Origin: Syntrophaceticus schinkii
GTDB taxonomy: Bacteria; Bacillota; DSM-12270; Thermacetogeniales; Thermacetogeniaceae
Assembly: GCF_000946815.1 (NCBI RefSeq)
Contig: NZ_CDRZ01000270.1
Location: forward strand, 1-32,221
DNA length: 32,221 nt
Reading direction: 5' to 3'
Shown here: positions 17,411 through 23,984 of the stretch, in pieces
How the letters are laid out: each line of letters begins with the position of its first letter
Position numbering within the stretch: position 1 is the stretch's first letter
Made by a program: the position numbers and the translations under genes
The notes under the pieces: generated by a model
The model's database searches: none
The model's input: only the letters and a program-made list of their open reading frames with translations
What the model was told of the DNA's origin: nothing

Positions 17411-17786
17411 ACCCGTTATTGGCAGGCGATAAAAGCCTCTTAATCTGAACAACTAGCTTTTCCAAATCGAGCGGTTTTGTCAAATAAAGATCCGCCCCTG
17501 CCTCTTTGCTCTTCCGGATGTTCTCTTCATCATCTCCACCGGAATACAGAATTACAAACACATGCGGGTGCCGCTCTTTAATCAGCCGTGTTGCTGTCAG
17601 ACCATCCATAACCGGCATCAAAATATCCATGAGCACTATCTGCGGCTTATGTTGCTCAACCATCTCCACAGCTTCACTTCCGTGTTTTGCCTCACCGATA
17701 ACTTTAACGGGAGAATAAGCATCCAAAAATGCAGCAACCAGCGACCTCAGCTCAGCATAGTCATCAGCAATGATGACACTCGACAA
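17409..17786 (-). CDS. Single-domain CheY-like response regulator
   Basis: A 125-residue receiver domain with no output domain. The acidic pair is at Asp8-Asp9 (IIADD), the phospho-acceptor at Asp54 (IVLMDILMP), the switch Ser at about 82 (LYSGG) and the conserved Lys at about 104 (LTKPLD). TTG 17786 has GGGGGAG eight bases upstream. The stop of the preceding broken gene (17787-17989 region) abuts it, implying coupling. No partner histidine kinase is in the window. By position it may work with the pilus, the sporulation genes or neither; this cannot be decided here. Confidence 0.88.
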   Translation of the reverse strand: MSSVIIADDYAELRSLVAAFLDAYSPVKVIGEAKHGSEAVEMVEQHKPQIVLMDILMPVMDGLTATRLIKERHPHVFVILYSGGDDEENIRKSKEAGADLYLTKPLDLEKLVVQIKRLLSPANNG

Positions 17787-17986
17787 TTAAATCCACTCCC
17801 CCACCTGAAAATAGCGTTCGTAACAGGAAAACACTATCTTCCGCAATTCCCTGACTTCGGCCTCAGTTTTTACCCTCTGCTAATATAGCCCTATAGCGGC
17901 ATGGGCGTACGCTTAAACTGCTCGTAAACCGCCCCCAAATCCGATGCAGTCCATCCAAGTTGGAAGATCCTACTGCCAACAAACAA
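17787..17986 (-). pseudogene. Small broken gene between yqeG and the response regulator
   Basis: Three reading-frame pieces line up as one plausible protein: FVGSRIFQLGWTASDLGAVY and EQFKRTPMP, then YRAILAE, then VKTEAEVRELRKIVFSCYER and YFQVGEWI. One extra base must be skipped at each join (near 17898 and 17880). The total is about 66 residues. The stop TAA (17787-17789) directly precedes the TTG of the response regulator, typical of coupled genes, and the start (TTG 17986) follows yqeG by two bases. The family is not recognised. The frameshifts may be sequencing errors, like others in this window. Confidence 0.4.
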
Positions 17987-17988
17987 GC

Positions 17989-18489
17989 TCAGAGAAGTCC
18001 ATGTTTGCTGCTGTGTTTGAGAATTAATCTTTCAATAACCCTCACCAGCCGGGTACCGATAAATTCTTTTCTGCTTATCGGAGTAACCAGAATTGTAAAC
18101 AGCCCGAGCCTGTTTCCCCCCAGGATATCCGTAAAAATCTGATCACCCACCACTGCAGTTGTATCCGGTTTCGTCTGCATTAACTCCATGGCCTTGCGAA
18201 AGCTGTGGCGCCGCGGCTTTCCTGCCCTGGCCACAAAGGGAATTTCTATAACATCTGCCACCTCCCGTACACGGAGGTCAGAATTATTGGAAACAAAACA
18301 CAACTTGAAACCGATTTCCTTGGCACGCTCTATCCAGGTAATGGTATCACCGGATAACTCCGGGTTGTTCCACTCGGTTAAGGTATTATCCAGGTCAATT
18401 ATGATACCCTTGGTCCCAAGAGCATAAAGTTTTTTGAGGGGAATATCAAAAATCGAATTGTATGTTTTCCTGGGAATAAGAAGATGCAT
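17989..18489 (-). CDS. yqeG: YqeG-family HAD phosphatase
   Basis: A 166-residue HAD superfamily IIIA hydrolase. Motif I is IIDLDNTLTEW (nucleophile Asp32, acid/base Asp34), motif II is CFVSNNS, motif III is the Lys in GKPRRHSFRKAM, and motif IV is VVGDQIFTDILGGNRLG. It has the compact size and the IPRKTYNSIFDI N-terminus seen in YqeG (substrate not established for the family here). In Firmicutes yqeG commonly neighbours aroE, as it nearly does here. It probably forms a short unit with the two genes downstream. Confidence 0.88.
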   Translation of the reverse strand: MHLLIPRKTYNSIFDIPLKKLYALGTKGIIIDLDNTLTEWNNPELSGDTITWIERAKEIGFKLCFVSNNSDLRVREVADVIEIPFVARAGKPRRHSFRKAMELMQTKPDTTAVVGDQIFTDILGGNRLGLFTILVTPISRKEFIGTRLVRVIERLILKHSSKHGLL

Positions 18490-18758
18490 GTACGATGCCC
18501 CCTGATTTAAACACTGTTTTATTTAGCATATCCCTGCCATCCTCCCTGCATTCCCTCTTAAGCAGGCAGTTGTATATACCTGGTAATACAGGAAAACTAT
18601 AGATGGGCTACTCGTATTAATAAGAATCATAAACCAGTTTTAAGGGGATATCAAGTCGGTCAAAAAAAACTGTTATAAAATCATGTTGTAAAGACAGGCA
18701 CCATTTACCCCTATCTGCCATATTATTAAAATGTGACAAAAATCCGGAGGGGATATGT

Positions 18759-19163
18759 GTGGTCTCAGGGCTGTTCCTGGCAACAGCTTTATCTTTTCTT
18801 CAGGGGATAGTTTTCCTCTTAGCTGGCTATATCAGCAATAATGCCTTTCCAAGGCCGCTTTCCGAAGAGGATGAAGCCATCTTTTTACGCCGCCTTGATG
18901 AGGGGGATGAAGAGGCAAGAAACATCCTCATCGAACATAACTTGAGGTTAGTGGCTCATATTATCAAAAAATTTGATGGGGTGGGAGAAGACGCAGATGA
19001 CCTTATTTCTATCGGCACCATCGGACTAATCAAAGCAATCAATACTTTTAATACGGACAGGGGAACAAAACTGGCTACATATGCCGCACGCTGCATCGAA
19101 AATGAGATCCTTATGACAAGATCTCCCGGGAAAATGTGGCAGTCCGGTGTTCCTCGGCTTTAA
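18759..19163 (+). CDS. sigK: Pro-sigma-K, 5' part (interrupted sigK)
   Basis: Sigma-K drives late mother-cell gene expression in sporulation. GTG 18759 follows GGAGGGG. The first 20 residues ([20 protein letters not shown]) form the hydrophobic pro-sequence, then [13 protein letters not shown] and the sigma region 2 core ([36 protein letters not shown]). Homology ends exactly at EILM (codons at 19104-19115). The remaining residues to the stop at 19161-19163 (TRSPGKMW...) belong to the inserted element and are not sigma-like. The break is at the same conserved position as in the split sigK genes of Bacillus subtilis and Clostridioides difficile. The 3' part begins at 20900. Confidence 0.95.
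   Translation: MVSGLFLATALSFLQGIVFLLAGYISNNAFPRPLSEEDEAIFLRRLDEGDEEARNILIEHNLRLVAHIIKKFDGVGEDADDLISIGTIGLIKAINTFNTDRGTKLATYAARCIENEILMTRSPGKMWQSGVPRL
19104..19115 (+). other. Left recombination site of the sigK element
   Basis: GAGATCCTTATG encodes E-I-L-M of sigma-K and matches the right site at 11 of 12 bases (T versus A at the ninth). On this side the site is also part of a dyad, GAGATC and GATCTC (19104-19109 and 19120-19125), which the right site lacks. The crossover must fall within the first eight identical bases or the ATG. Confidence 0.85.
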
Positions 19164-20635
19164 TCACCATTGTTACAGTAATACCATCTGTTGGTCTTCC
19201 AGAGATGGTGATTTGAGAAAGCAGAGCCCTGATCAGGGCTCGTTTTTTCTTCAAATTTTATTTCATCAAGCCTGTTAAGAAGACAAACAACTCTGTCATG
19301 CAGTTCATCCGTTTGTATTGTATCATCATTGGCTTCTGCCAGCAGATGCTCCAGTTCCTCTTGCCTCGCCTTGAGCCTCTCTTCACTTCGTTTTATATCT
19401 ACCAACCTGCACTTGGCCTTTTCATCCAACTCTAATAGTCCCATAGCCATCGAATCCAGGACGGTTTCCCGTCCCTTTTCCAATTTATTTAACCGTTTTT
19501 TTATCTTATCATTTTCCTCTTTAAGATCGTTTTCCCTGGGCAGTCTTGCCACCGCTTCCCTGGCAATAGCAGACGGATCCCAGAGAAACACCCTAACCTG
19601 TTCCCAAACGGCCAGTTCCAAAATATCAGCTGATATTGCCTTTGATGGAGAACAGCCTTGATTAGACGCGCCCTTTGATCGGCGACAGGTATACCGTCGG
19701 GCAGCTTTTCCCCACCAGTTGATATAAGATCCCCCCATTGTATTTCCGCAGTCATCACAGGTTAACAAACCTGAAAGCAAATATTTGCGTCTCCCCTTTT
19801 TAGACCATAATCGCCGAATTGAGTTGATCTTTTCTTGGGCTTTTTCCCATGTTTCGCGGTCAACTATAGGCGGAACAGGGATGGTAATTACGGACTCCGG
19901 CGGCCGTGGCAGCCCGGTATGCCATTCTGTTTTTCCGTATTTCCATTCACCCATAAAGACGGGATTGGTTAACATCTGACGCACCACCTGCCGGTGCCAA
20001 CATTGTGCCCGCCTGCGTGTCGGGACCTGCATCTCATTCAAGCGGTTTGCTACCGCTGCAATTCCGATATCCTCACTGATGAACCACTGAAACATCTTGC
20101 ATACGATCGCGGCTTCTTCATCATAAAGTGATACCTCTCCGGTTTCCGTGTCATACCGGTAACCATAAACATCGAAATTAACCGGTATGCCCCCCTGCCG
20201 CGCCTTCTGGAGTTTCCCTCGCGTTACCCGCTCGCGGATTTTTTCCCGTTCATATTCTGCAATCGCTCCCTTGATGGCGTAAAACAACCGGCCCTCCGGT
20301 GTGGTTTTCCACTCGAAATCAAGAAACTCCAGCTGTACACCTGCTTTTTCAAACTCTTCACTGAGATAAAGCTGATGTGCCAGCCTGCGGGACAGGCGAT
20401 CCGGATCTCGTAAAACCAGGGTGTTCACCGTCCCCATCCTCACCGCCTCACGCAGGGCATCCAGCCCCGGCCTGTCCAGTGTAGCCCCGGAAGCCCCTTC
20501 ATCAGCATACAGTAAAATTTCCACCGCTCCTAACTCCGCGGCTCGCTGTCTGCAGGCCTCTCTTTGCTCGGCAAGGCTGTACCCGTGCACAGCCTGCTCC
20601 TCTGTACTCACTCTGACGTAGATGGCGGCGCGCAA
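19160..20635 (-). CDS. Large serine recombinase (SpoIVCA-like) of the sigK element
   Basis: This is the likely excisionase that rebuilds sigK in the mother cell. From TTG 20635 (GGAGG 13 bases upstream) it has 491 residues; the frame runs upstream to 20794, but there it overlaps a better small gene in another frame. The catalytic domain begins [12 protein letters not shown] (nucleophile Ser10), with [16 protein letters not shown] and RDPDRLSRR (about 76-84). A Recombinase domain (about 160-270) includes [19 protein letters not shown] zinc ribbon follows (CDDC and two later Cys), then a coiled coil (about 370-435). It is encoded opposite to sigK, and its stop overlaps the stop of the sigK 5' piece. 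No relative elsewhere in the window could act instead. Confidence 0.93.
   Translation of the reverse strand: MRAAIYVRVSTEEQAVHGYSLAEQREACRQRAAELGAVEILLYADEGASGATLDRPGLDALREAVRMGTVNTLVLRDPDRLSRRLAHQLYLSEEFEKAGVQLEFLDFEWKTTPEGRLFYAIKGAIAEYEREKIRERVTRGKLQKARQGGIPVNFDVYGYRYDTETGEVSLYDEEAAIVCKMFQWFISEDIGIAAVANRLNEMQVPTRRRAQCWHRQVVRQMLTNPVFMGEWKYGKTEWHTGLPRPPESVITIPVPPIVDRETWEKAQEKINSIRRLWSKKGRRKYLLSGLLTCDDCGNTMGGSYINWWGKAARRYTCRRSKGASNQGCSPSKAISADILELAVWEQVRVFLWDPSAIAREAVARLPRENDLKEENDKIKKRLNKLEKGRETVLDSMAMGLLELDEKAKCRLVDIKRSEERLKARQEELEHLLAEANDDTIQTDELHDRVVCLLNRLDEIKFEEKTSPDQGSAFSNHHLWKTNRWYYCNNGD
19224..19248 (+). terminator. Strong plus-strand terminator just inside the sigK element
   Basis: GAGCCCTGATCAGGGCTC is a perfect 18-base palindrome (7-bp stem, 4-base loop) followed by GTTTTTTCTT. 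It lies about 60 bases after the stop of the sigK 5' piece, inside the last codons of the recombinase gene. It would end transcripts of the unrearranged 5' half and is lost on excision. On the minus strand the palindrome has no T-run, so it should not stop recombinase transcription. Confidence 0.85.
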
Positions 20636-20763
20636 TTTTGTTTCTGTTCCTCCTTCCTTTCCTCTAAAACTTTTTTGGCCAGCAGCTGGAAGGCTGTCTT
20701 TAAACCAACACCCCCTACAAAAACCATCCGTATCACCGGCTGCTCCTGCCACTTTTCCTTCAT
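20608..20763 (-). CDS. 51-residue protein coupled to the recombinase
   Basis: ATG 20763 follows GGGAGAGG by seven bases; the product begins MKEKWQEQPVIRMVFVGGVG, continues LKTAFQLLAKKVLEERKEEQ, and ends APPSTSE. It overlaps the recombinase start (TTG 20635) by 28 bases, so the two are probably translated together. The overlapping upstream part of the recombinase frame translates to a low-complexity KGEV/Gly-rich string with no family features, which argues that this frame is the real one. It has a short hydrophobic stretch and a charged helix. Family not recognised. A recombination directionality or accessory factor is one possibility, by position only. Confidence 0.55.
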   Translation of the reverse strand: MKEKWQEQPVIRMVFVGGVGLKTAFQLLAKKVLEERKEEQKQNCAPPSTSE

Positions 20764-20768
20764 CACCA

Positions 20769-20793
20769 ACCTCTCCCTTCACCTCTCCCTTCA
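20769..20793. repeat. Two tandem 12-bp units containing ribosome-site-like sequence
   Basis: ACCTCTCCCTTC occurs twice in tandem just upstream of the 51-residue gene. On the minus strand each unit reads GAAGGGAGAGGT, giving two Shine-Dalgarno-like cores in a row before ATG 20763. Confidence 0.5.
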
Positions 20794-20826
20794 ATTAATT
20801 TTACGTTTTCGACAGATTGTCCTATG

Positions 20827-20857
20827 CAGAAATGCGCCAGGAACCGTCCCCCGTGCA
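20827..20857. repeat. Dispersed repeat, copy 2, inside the sigK element
   Basis: CAGAAATGCGCCAGGAACCG continues into TCCCCCGTGCATC and matches 17138-17167 with two or three differences. It lies about 45 bases before the right recombination site. Confidence 0.65.
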
Positions 20858-20899
20858 TCTGTTTGGCATATATTCCCGCAGGGTCATGACTTCAGCTTC

Positions 20900-20911
20900 G
20901 AGATCCTAATG
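20900..20911 (+). other. Right recombination site of the sigK element
   Basis: GAGATCCTAATG, in the same codon phase as the left site (19104-19115), starts the sigK 3' part. The two differ at one base (A versus T). The shared GAGATCCT is the longest identical block. Confidence 0.85.
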
Positions 20912-21268
20912 TTCCTGCGCGCATCGAAAAAGAGCAGAAGTGAAGTCTATCTTTATGACCCCATCGGTACAGATAAAGAAGGGAATGAGATAACTTTGAT
21001 TGATATTCTGGGCACAGACCCGGATACCGTCTCTGAATTGGTGGAAAAGTTTTTTGAGTCCCGCAGACTCATTGAAAAGCTGAAAAGTTTGAGCAGCAGG
21101 GATAGGAAGGTATTGGAACTGCGGTATGGGCTTGGCGGGAAAAGGAGAAAAACCCAGCGGGAGGTTGCAAAGATCTTCGGTATTTCCAGAAGCTATGTTT
21201 CACGAATTGAGAAAAAAGCCATTAATAAACTGTTTCAAGAGCTTACCCAAAATAAACCACCCGTTTAA
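20900..21268 (+). CDS. sigK: Sigma-K, 3' part (interrupted sigK)
   Basis: This is 122 codons continuing sigma-K directly after the break: FLRASKKSRSEVYLYDPIGT, then DKEGNEITLIDILGTDPDTV (the region after 2.4, highly conserved in sigma-K). Region 4 follows with LSSRDRKVLELRYGL and the helix-turn-helix TQREVAKIFGISRSYVSRIE. The reading frame extends upstream to 20564, but that part is element sequence antisense to the recombinase and is not sigma-like. There is no start codon or ribosome site at the junction, so this half can be expressed only after excision joins it to 18759-19115. The joined protein would be 237 residues. Confidence 0.95.
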   Translation, partial: EILMFLRASKKSRSEVYLYDPIGTDKEGNEITLIDILGTDPDTVSELVEKFFESRRLIEKLKSLSSRDRKVLELRYGLGGKRRKTQREVAKIFGISRSYVSRIEKKAINKLFQELTQNKPPV

Positions 21269-21280
21269 CACAAAGTGGTA

Positions 21281-21300
21281 CATAATAAATATTTATTATG
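21281..21300. terminator. 20-bp AT-only palindrome after sigK
   Basis: CATAATAAAT and ATTTATTATG form a perfect 20-base palindrome 13 bases after the sigK stop. It has almost no GC and no separate T-run, so it is at best a weak terminator. An operator for the next gene is an alternative. Confidence 0.35.
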
Positions 21301-21360
21301 GTTAAAACTATGATGAGACTAAAATCACCAAACTAAAAACAGCAAAAGGAGTGCTAGATA

Positions 21361-21612
21361 ATGGACGAAAAACAACACATTCACTGCCTTGTGGACAGTT
21401 GTCACTACTGGAGTCAGGGAAACATGTGCCAGGCCAATGAAATCATGGTCACCTCTGACACCTTTGGATCCAGCCAGCCGGAAGAAGTAGATGCCAAACG
21501 GGCAAAATCACTTTCTCCCACACCGGTAGACAGCTGTATGGAAACCTGCTGCAAAACTTTCATCTCCAAGGATGGCGAAACAAAAGTTGACGGTATTCAA
21601 AAAATGACCTGA
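21361..21612 (+). CDS. DUF1540 protein, 83 residues
   Basis: A small Cys-rich protein. The N-terminal CLVDSCHYWSQGNMCQANEI and the later DSCMETCCKTFI carry the Cys spacing of DUF1540, thought to bind metal. ATG 21361 follows AAAGGAG by nine bases. DUF1540 members are widespread in spore-forming Firmicutes; the placement directly after sigK suggests a sporulation role, but that is inference. The family often has two DUF1540 motifs; here one full motif plus a Cys-rich second part is present. A 48-residue gene follows 17 bases downstream. Confidence 0.75.
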   Translation: MDEKQHIHCLVDSCHYWSQGNMCQANEIMVTSDTFGSSQPEEVDAKRAKSLSPTPVDSCMETCCKTFISKDGETKVDGIQKMT

Positions 21613-21628
21613 GCCAGGAGTGTTTCTT

Positions 21629-21775
21629 ATGGATGAACAAAAACAGGACACTGAAGAGCCGCTGTTTGTAGAGGAAGATACGGGGTCAGCTCCTGTAGTC
21701 AACATCAACAAAAATATCAACAAAAATAAAAGCAAACCACGGGTTATCAACAGAAGGGGGCGGTTAAAGAAGTGA
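21629..21775 (+). CDS. Small charged protein, 48 residues
   Basis: ATG 21629 follows CAGGAG by eight bases and 17 bases after the DUF1540 stop. The product, MDEQKQDTEEPLFVEEDTGS and onward, is acidic in its first half and basic in its second, with NINKNINKNKSK in the middle and RRGRLKK at the end. It has no membrane segment or Cys. Family not recognised; the composition suggests a disordered, possibly nucleic-acid-binding or spore-associated peptide. It probably shares a transcript with the DUF1540 gene. The first downstream hairpin (21782-21798) could end that transcript. Confidence 0.55.
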   Translation: MDEQKQDTEEPLFVEEDTGSAPVVNINKNINKNKSKPRVINRRGRLKK

Positions 21776-21778
21776 AAG

Positions 21779-21866
21779 ATAACACCCGAGTAGGGTGTCG
21801 CTCTTTAAAGTCTAGAGCAGCGTCTCTTGGTACAAGACACGAAAGATGACACCCGAGTAGGGTGTC
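21779..21866. repeat. Two direct copies of a hairpin, ACACCCGAGTAGGGTGTC
   Basis: ACACCC-GAGTA-GGGTGT occurs at 21782-21798 and again at 21849-21865, each with flanking GAT on the left. Each copy forms a 6-7-bp stem with the same GAGTA loop. The second overlaps the stop of the transpeptidase gene on the minus strand; the first follows the 48-residue gene on the plus strand. No long T-run follows either. Confidence 0.65.
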
Positions 21867-23502
21867 ATTCTGCATCAATGCCCGTTAATAGTTCGACAAT
21901 TTCTCTAAAAATAACTGCAGCACAATCACCACCTGAACCTCCACCCTCTATATAAACAGCGATGGCCATCTGAGGTTTTTCAAGAGGGGTATAGCCGACA
22001 AACCAGGAATCAATAACTGGTTTTTCTTGAGCATCCTCTCTTCCGGTTTCAGCGGAACCTGTTTTACCGGCACTGCCCAATCCTGGAATCTGTGCCTTCC
22101 TTCCGGTGCCATCGGCAACAGCAAGTTCCATCATCTCTTGCAGTTCTTTGGCAACATGAGATGGCAGAACTCTGCGGGGAGTAGAGTTTTTTTGAACAAT
22201 GCTGGGTTTTTGGTATACTCCCCCTCGGGCAACTGTAGCAGCAAGCACTGCCAAATTTAAAGGGGAGATGGTCACCCCGTCCTGCCCAAGGGCAGCGTTC
22301 CCCACCTGACCGGAGAAGCCTCCGATCTGTACCAGGCCACCCTTTACAGGTGTATAACCGGTAATGCCCTCTTCTAATCCCAGGAGTTGAGAGTAATGCT
22401 CAAGTTTTTGGCTGCCCAGGCGCAGTGCTACCTCCACAAAAACCTGATTACATGAGTTGGCAAATGCCTCCCGAAAAGTTTGCTCCCCATGCCCCTCTTT
22501 TTTCCAACATGATATTTCCTCCCGGTTTTCAAAAACATATTTCCCGTTACAGTTAAACTTTTCATCTGGGTGGACAACCCCTTCGGTCAAGGCAGCAGCC
22601 GCAACCACAATTTTGAATATTGAACCTGGGTGAATAAGCTTCAAGCTGCGGTCGAATTCTTCACCTTGAAGAAAACCCTCATTATAGGAGTAGGATGGAC
22701 GGCTGGCCAGTGCCCTGATTTCCCCGGAAGGGATATCGATCAAAGCGACAGCCCCTTTTTCTATGTGCTCATCCAGTACTTTTTCCACTGCTTGCTGGAC
22801 ATCCCGGTCAAGAGTGAGCACAACATCTTTCCCCTTGGTGACAGTACCCTTTTCCCCCCGCAGAAGCAGACCCCTGCCTTTTAACAATTCTCCGCGGCCA
22901 TCTACAACAACACCCAGATTGATAACCGGCTCCGGGGGAGTAAGTTCCTTATTGTAAAACGCTTCGATACCCTTAATCCCTTTCTCTACCATGCCTTGGG
23001 TCACTGAACCTGTGGTGCATCCCACAATATGCCTGGCTAAAGTATTGTGCCCATACCGGCTGATCAGTGGGACAGCATAGATGCCAGGTATTTTCTGTTG
23101 GGATAGTTTCAGTGCCTCTTCTTCGGTCAGGGTACCCTTCAACAAAAAAGGTTTTCTGCTGTTTATTTTATCACTCAACAATATTTCCACCTGTTGACTG
23201 TACTCCGGAAGCATGGTTGACAACTGCTCAACCGCAGCGGAAGGGTTACAAAGAAGGGAAGGAAAAACAGCCAGATGGTAGATCCCCTGGGAATCCAACA
23301 GTGACCTACCTTCCCGGTCGAGGATATCCCCGCGAAAAACGTTCCCAAGTTCCAGACTGACCATCCTGTTTTCCACAGCTAGATTAGTCAGTTTTTCCCC
23401 TTGATAAAGCTGCAAATAGGCGATCTTTCCCCCTAAAATCAGGAAAACCAAAAGAAAACAACAAAAAAGTAAAACAATCCGTGCATTAATCCTGGAATAC
23501 AT
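21865..23502 (-). CDS. Peptidoglycan DD-transpeptidase (class B penicillin-binding protein)
   Basis: A 545-residue membrane-anchored transpeptidase that cross-links peptidoglycan outside the membrane. One N-terminal helix (about 8-30), a PBP-dimer domain (about 50-200, with FRGDILDREGRSLL), and a transpeptidase domain follow. Active-site motifs are Ser294-x-x-Lys297 (HPGSIFK), Ser350-Cys-Asn352 (NSCNQ) and Lys480-Thr-Gly (SAGKTGSAE). It lacks C-terminal PASTA domains, unlike many FtsI/SpoVD proteins. By size and motifs it is PBP2/FtsI/SpoVD-like. Its position next to sigK hints at a sporulation or cortex role but does not prove it. ATG 23502 follows GGGGGTG, with a large hairpin just upstream. 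Confidence 0.92.
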   Translation of the reverse strand: MYSRINARIVLLFCCFLLVFLILGGKIAYLQLYQGEKLTNLAVENRMVSLELGNVFRGDILDREGRSLLDSQGIYHLAVFPSLLCNPSAAVEQLSTMLPEYSQQVEILLSDKINSRKPFLLKGTLTEEEALKLSQQKIPGIYAVPLISRYGHNTLARHIVGCTTGSVTQGMVEKGIKGIEAFYNKELTPPEPVINLGVVVDGRGELLKGRGLLLRGEKGTVTKGKDVVLTLDRDVQQAVEKVLDEHIEKGAVALIDIPSGEIRALASRPSYSYNEGFLQGEEFDRSLKLIHPGSIFKIVVAAAALTEGVVHPDEKFNCNGKYVFENREEISCWKKEGHGEQTFREAFANSCNQVFVEVALRLGSQKLEHYSQLLGLEEGITGYTPVKGGLVQIGGFSGQVGNAALGQDGVTISPLNLAVLAATVARGGVYQKPSIVQKNSTPRRVLPSHVAKELQEMMELAVADGTGRKAQIPGLGSAGKTGSAETGREDAQEKPVIDSWFVGYTPLEKPQMAIAVYIEGGGSGGDCAAVIFREIVELLTGIDAE

Positions 23503-23513
23503 AAAACACCCCC

Positions 23514-23551
23514 GGCTGATGACAGGGGGACGGGGGTCCTGTCATCCGGCC
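23514..23551. promoter_or_regulatory. Hairpin just before the transpeptidase ribosome site
   Basis: GATGACAGG (23518-23526) pairs with CCTGTCATC (23538-23546), with GGC/GCC outside and a G-rich loop containing GGGACGG. On the minus-strand mRNA it ends one or two bases before the GGGGGTG ribosome site at 23506-23512, so it could affect translation. Read on the plus strand it is followed by CTCTTTTTT and looks like a terminator, but no plus-strand gene ends here. Confidence 0.5.
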
Positions 23552-23587
23552 TCTTTTTTATCATCTGTGATGTCACTGAGGTGAAAG

Positions 23588-23614
23588 GGTGACAGAGGAC
23601 GGTTCTCTGTCACC
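23588..23614. repeat. Perfect palindromic element with GACGGTT loop
   Basis: GGTGACAGAG and CTCTGTCACC form a 10-bp stem around GACGGTT. The same core occurs in the elements at 17081-17105, 17138-17167, 20827-20857 and (variant) 23514-23551. Nearby boxes GGTGCCTGTCACC (23685-23697) and a similar one at 25291-25303 share the arm sequence. Confidence 0.65.
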
Positions 23615-23773
23615 TCCCCGAATCTCCCGGGTGACTATCACCTATCTTATATACAATGCACCATATATAGCCATTTTATACAGGGTGCCTGTCACCTGGG
23701 GAGTCACCCGGGGAGAAGCATCGAAAAATAAGTTTTATCAGATTCGGAGAAATTAATATCGGGAGGTGCTTAA

Positions 23774-23941
23774 ATGAAAGGAACTACCAGATACTGGTTG
23801 GTTGCTGGTTTAGACGCCATGGTTACTGGCGTCGGCATGATTCTTCCAAGAGGGCGGTTAAAAACAGCTGCCCTCAGCTTCGGCATGACACAGGTAGCCC
23901 TGGGGCTGTCTGGCATGTTGAAACCTGAGGTACGCCAATAA
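23774..23941 (+). CDS. Small membrane protein, 55 residues
   Basis: ATG 23774 follows GGGAGGTG by seven bases. The product, MKGTTRYWLVAGLDAMVTGV and onward, is hydrophobic, with two likely short membrane segments (about 8-24 and 33-48) separated by a basic turn (RGRLKTA). Family not recognised. It is a single plus-strand gene between the transpeptidase and mltG, which both read the other way, and it ends at a good terminator (23952-23984). A role in sporulation or envelope is possible from the neighbours only. Confidence 0.6.
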   Translation: MKGTTRYWLVAGLDAMVTGVGMILPRGRLKTAALSFGMTQVALGLSGMLKPEVRQ

Positions 23942-23951
23942 CTATCTCAGG

Positions 23952-23984
23952 AACAGGGCACTGACAGGTGCCTTGTTACATTTT
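23952..23984 (+). terminator. Rho-independent terminator of the 55-residue gene
   Basis: AACAGGGCAC (23952-23961) pairs with GTGCCTTGTT (23968-23977) with one G-T pair and loop TGACAG, followed by ACATTTT. The mltG stop on the other strand (23976-23978) lies at the foot of the stem. Confidence 0.75.

Larger units (their letters stand above)
19104..20899. mobile_element. Minimal 'skin'-type sigK intervening element, 1796 bp
   Basis: The element lies between two in-frame copies of GAGATCCTNATG (19104-19115 and 20900-20911). Removing 1796 bp joins codon EILM of the 5' half to FLRASKKSR of the 3' half and yields a 237-residue pro-sigma-K, the usual size. It contains only a large serine recombinase, a 51-residue upstream protein and one dispersed repeat, all on the strand opposite to sigK. 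For comparison, the B. subtilis skin is about 48 kb and that of C. difficile about 15 kb. Confidence 0.9.

Noticed and set aside
18660-18735. Sigma-E promoter upstream of sigK, suggested by CATATTATT near 18718
   Set aside because: No matching -35 box at the right spacing could be found, so it is not listed as a feature.
20564-20899. Apparent N-terminal extension of the sigK 3' part
   Set aside because: It is antisense to the recombinase and the 51-residue gene, and sigma homology begins only at 20900.
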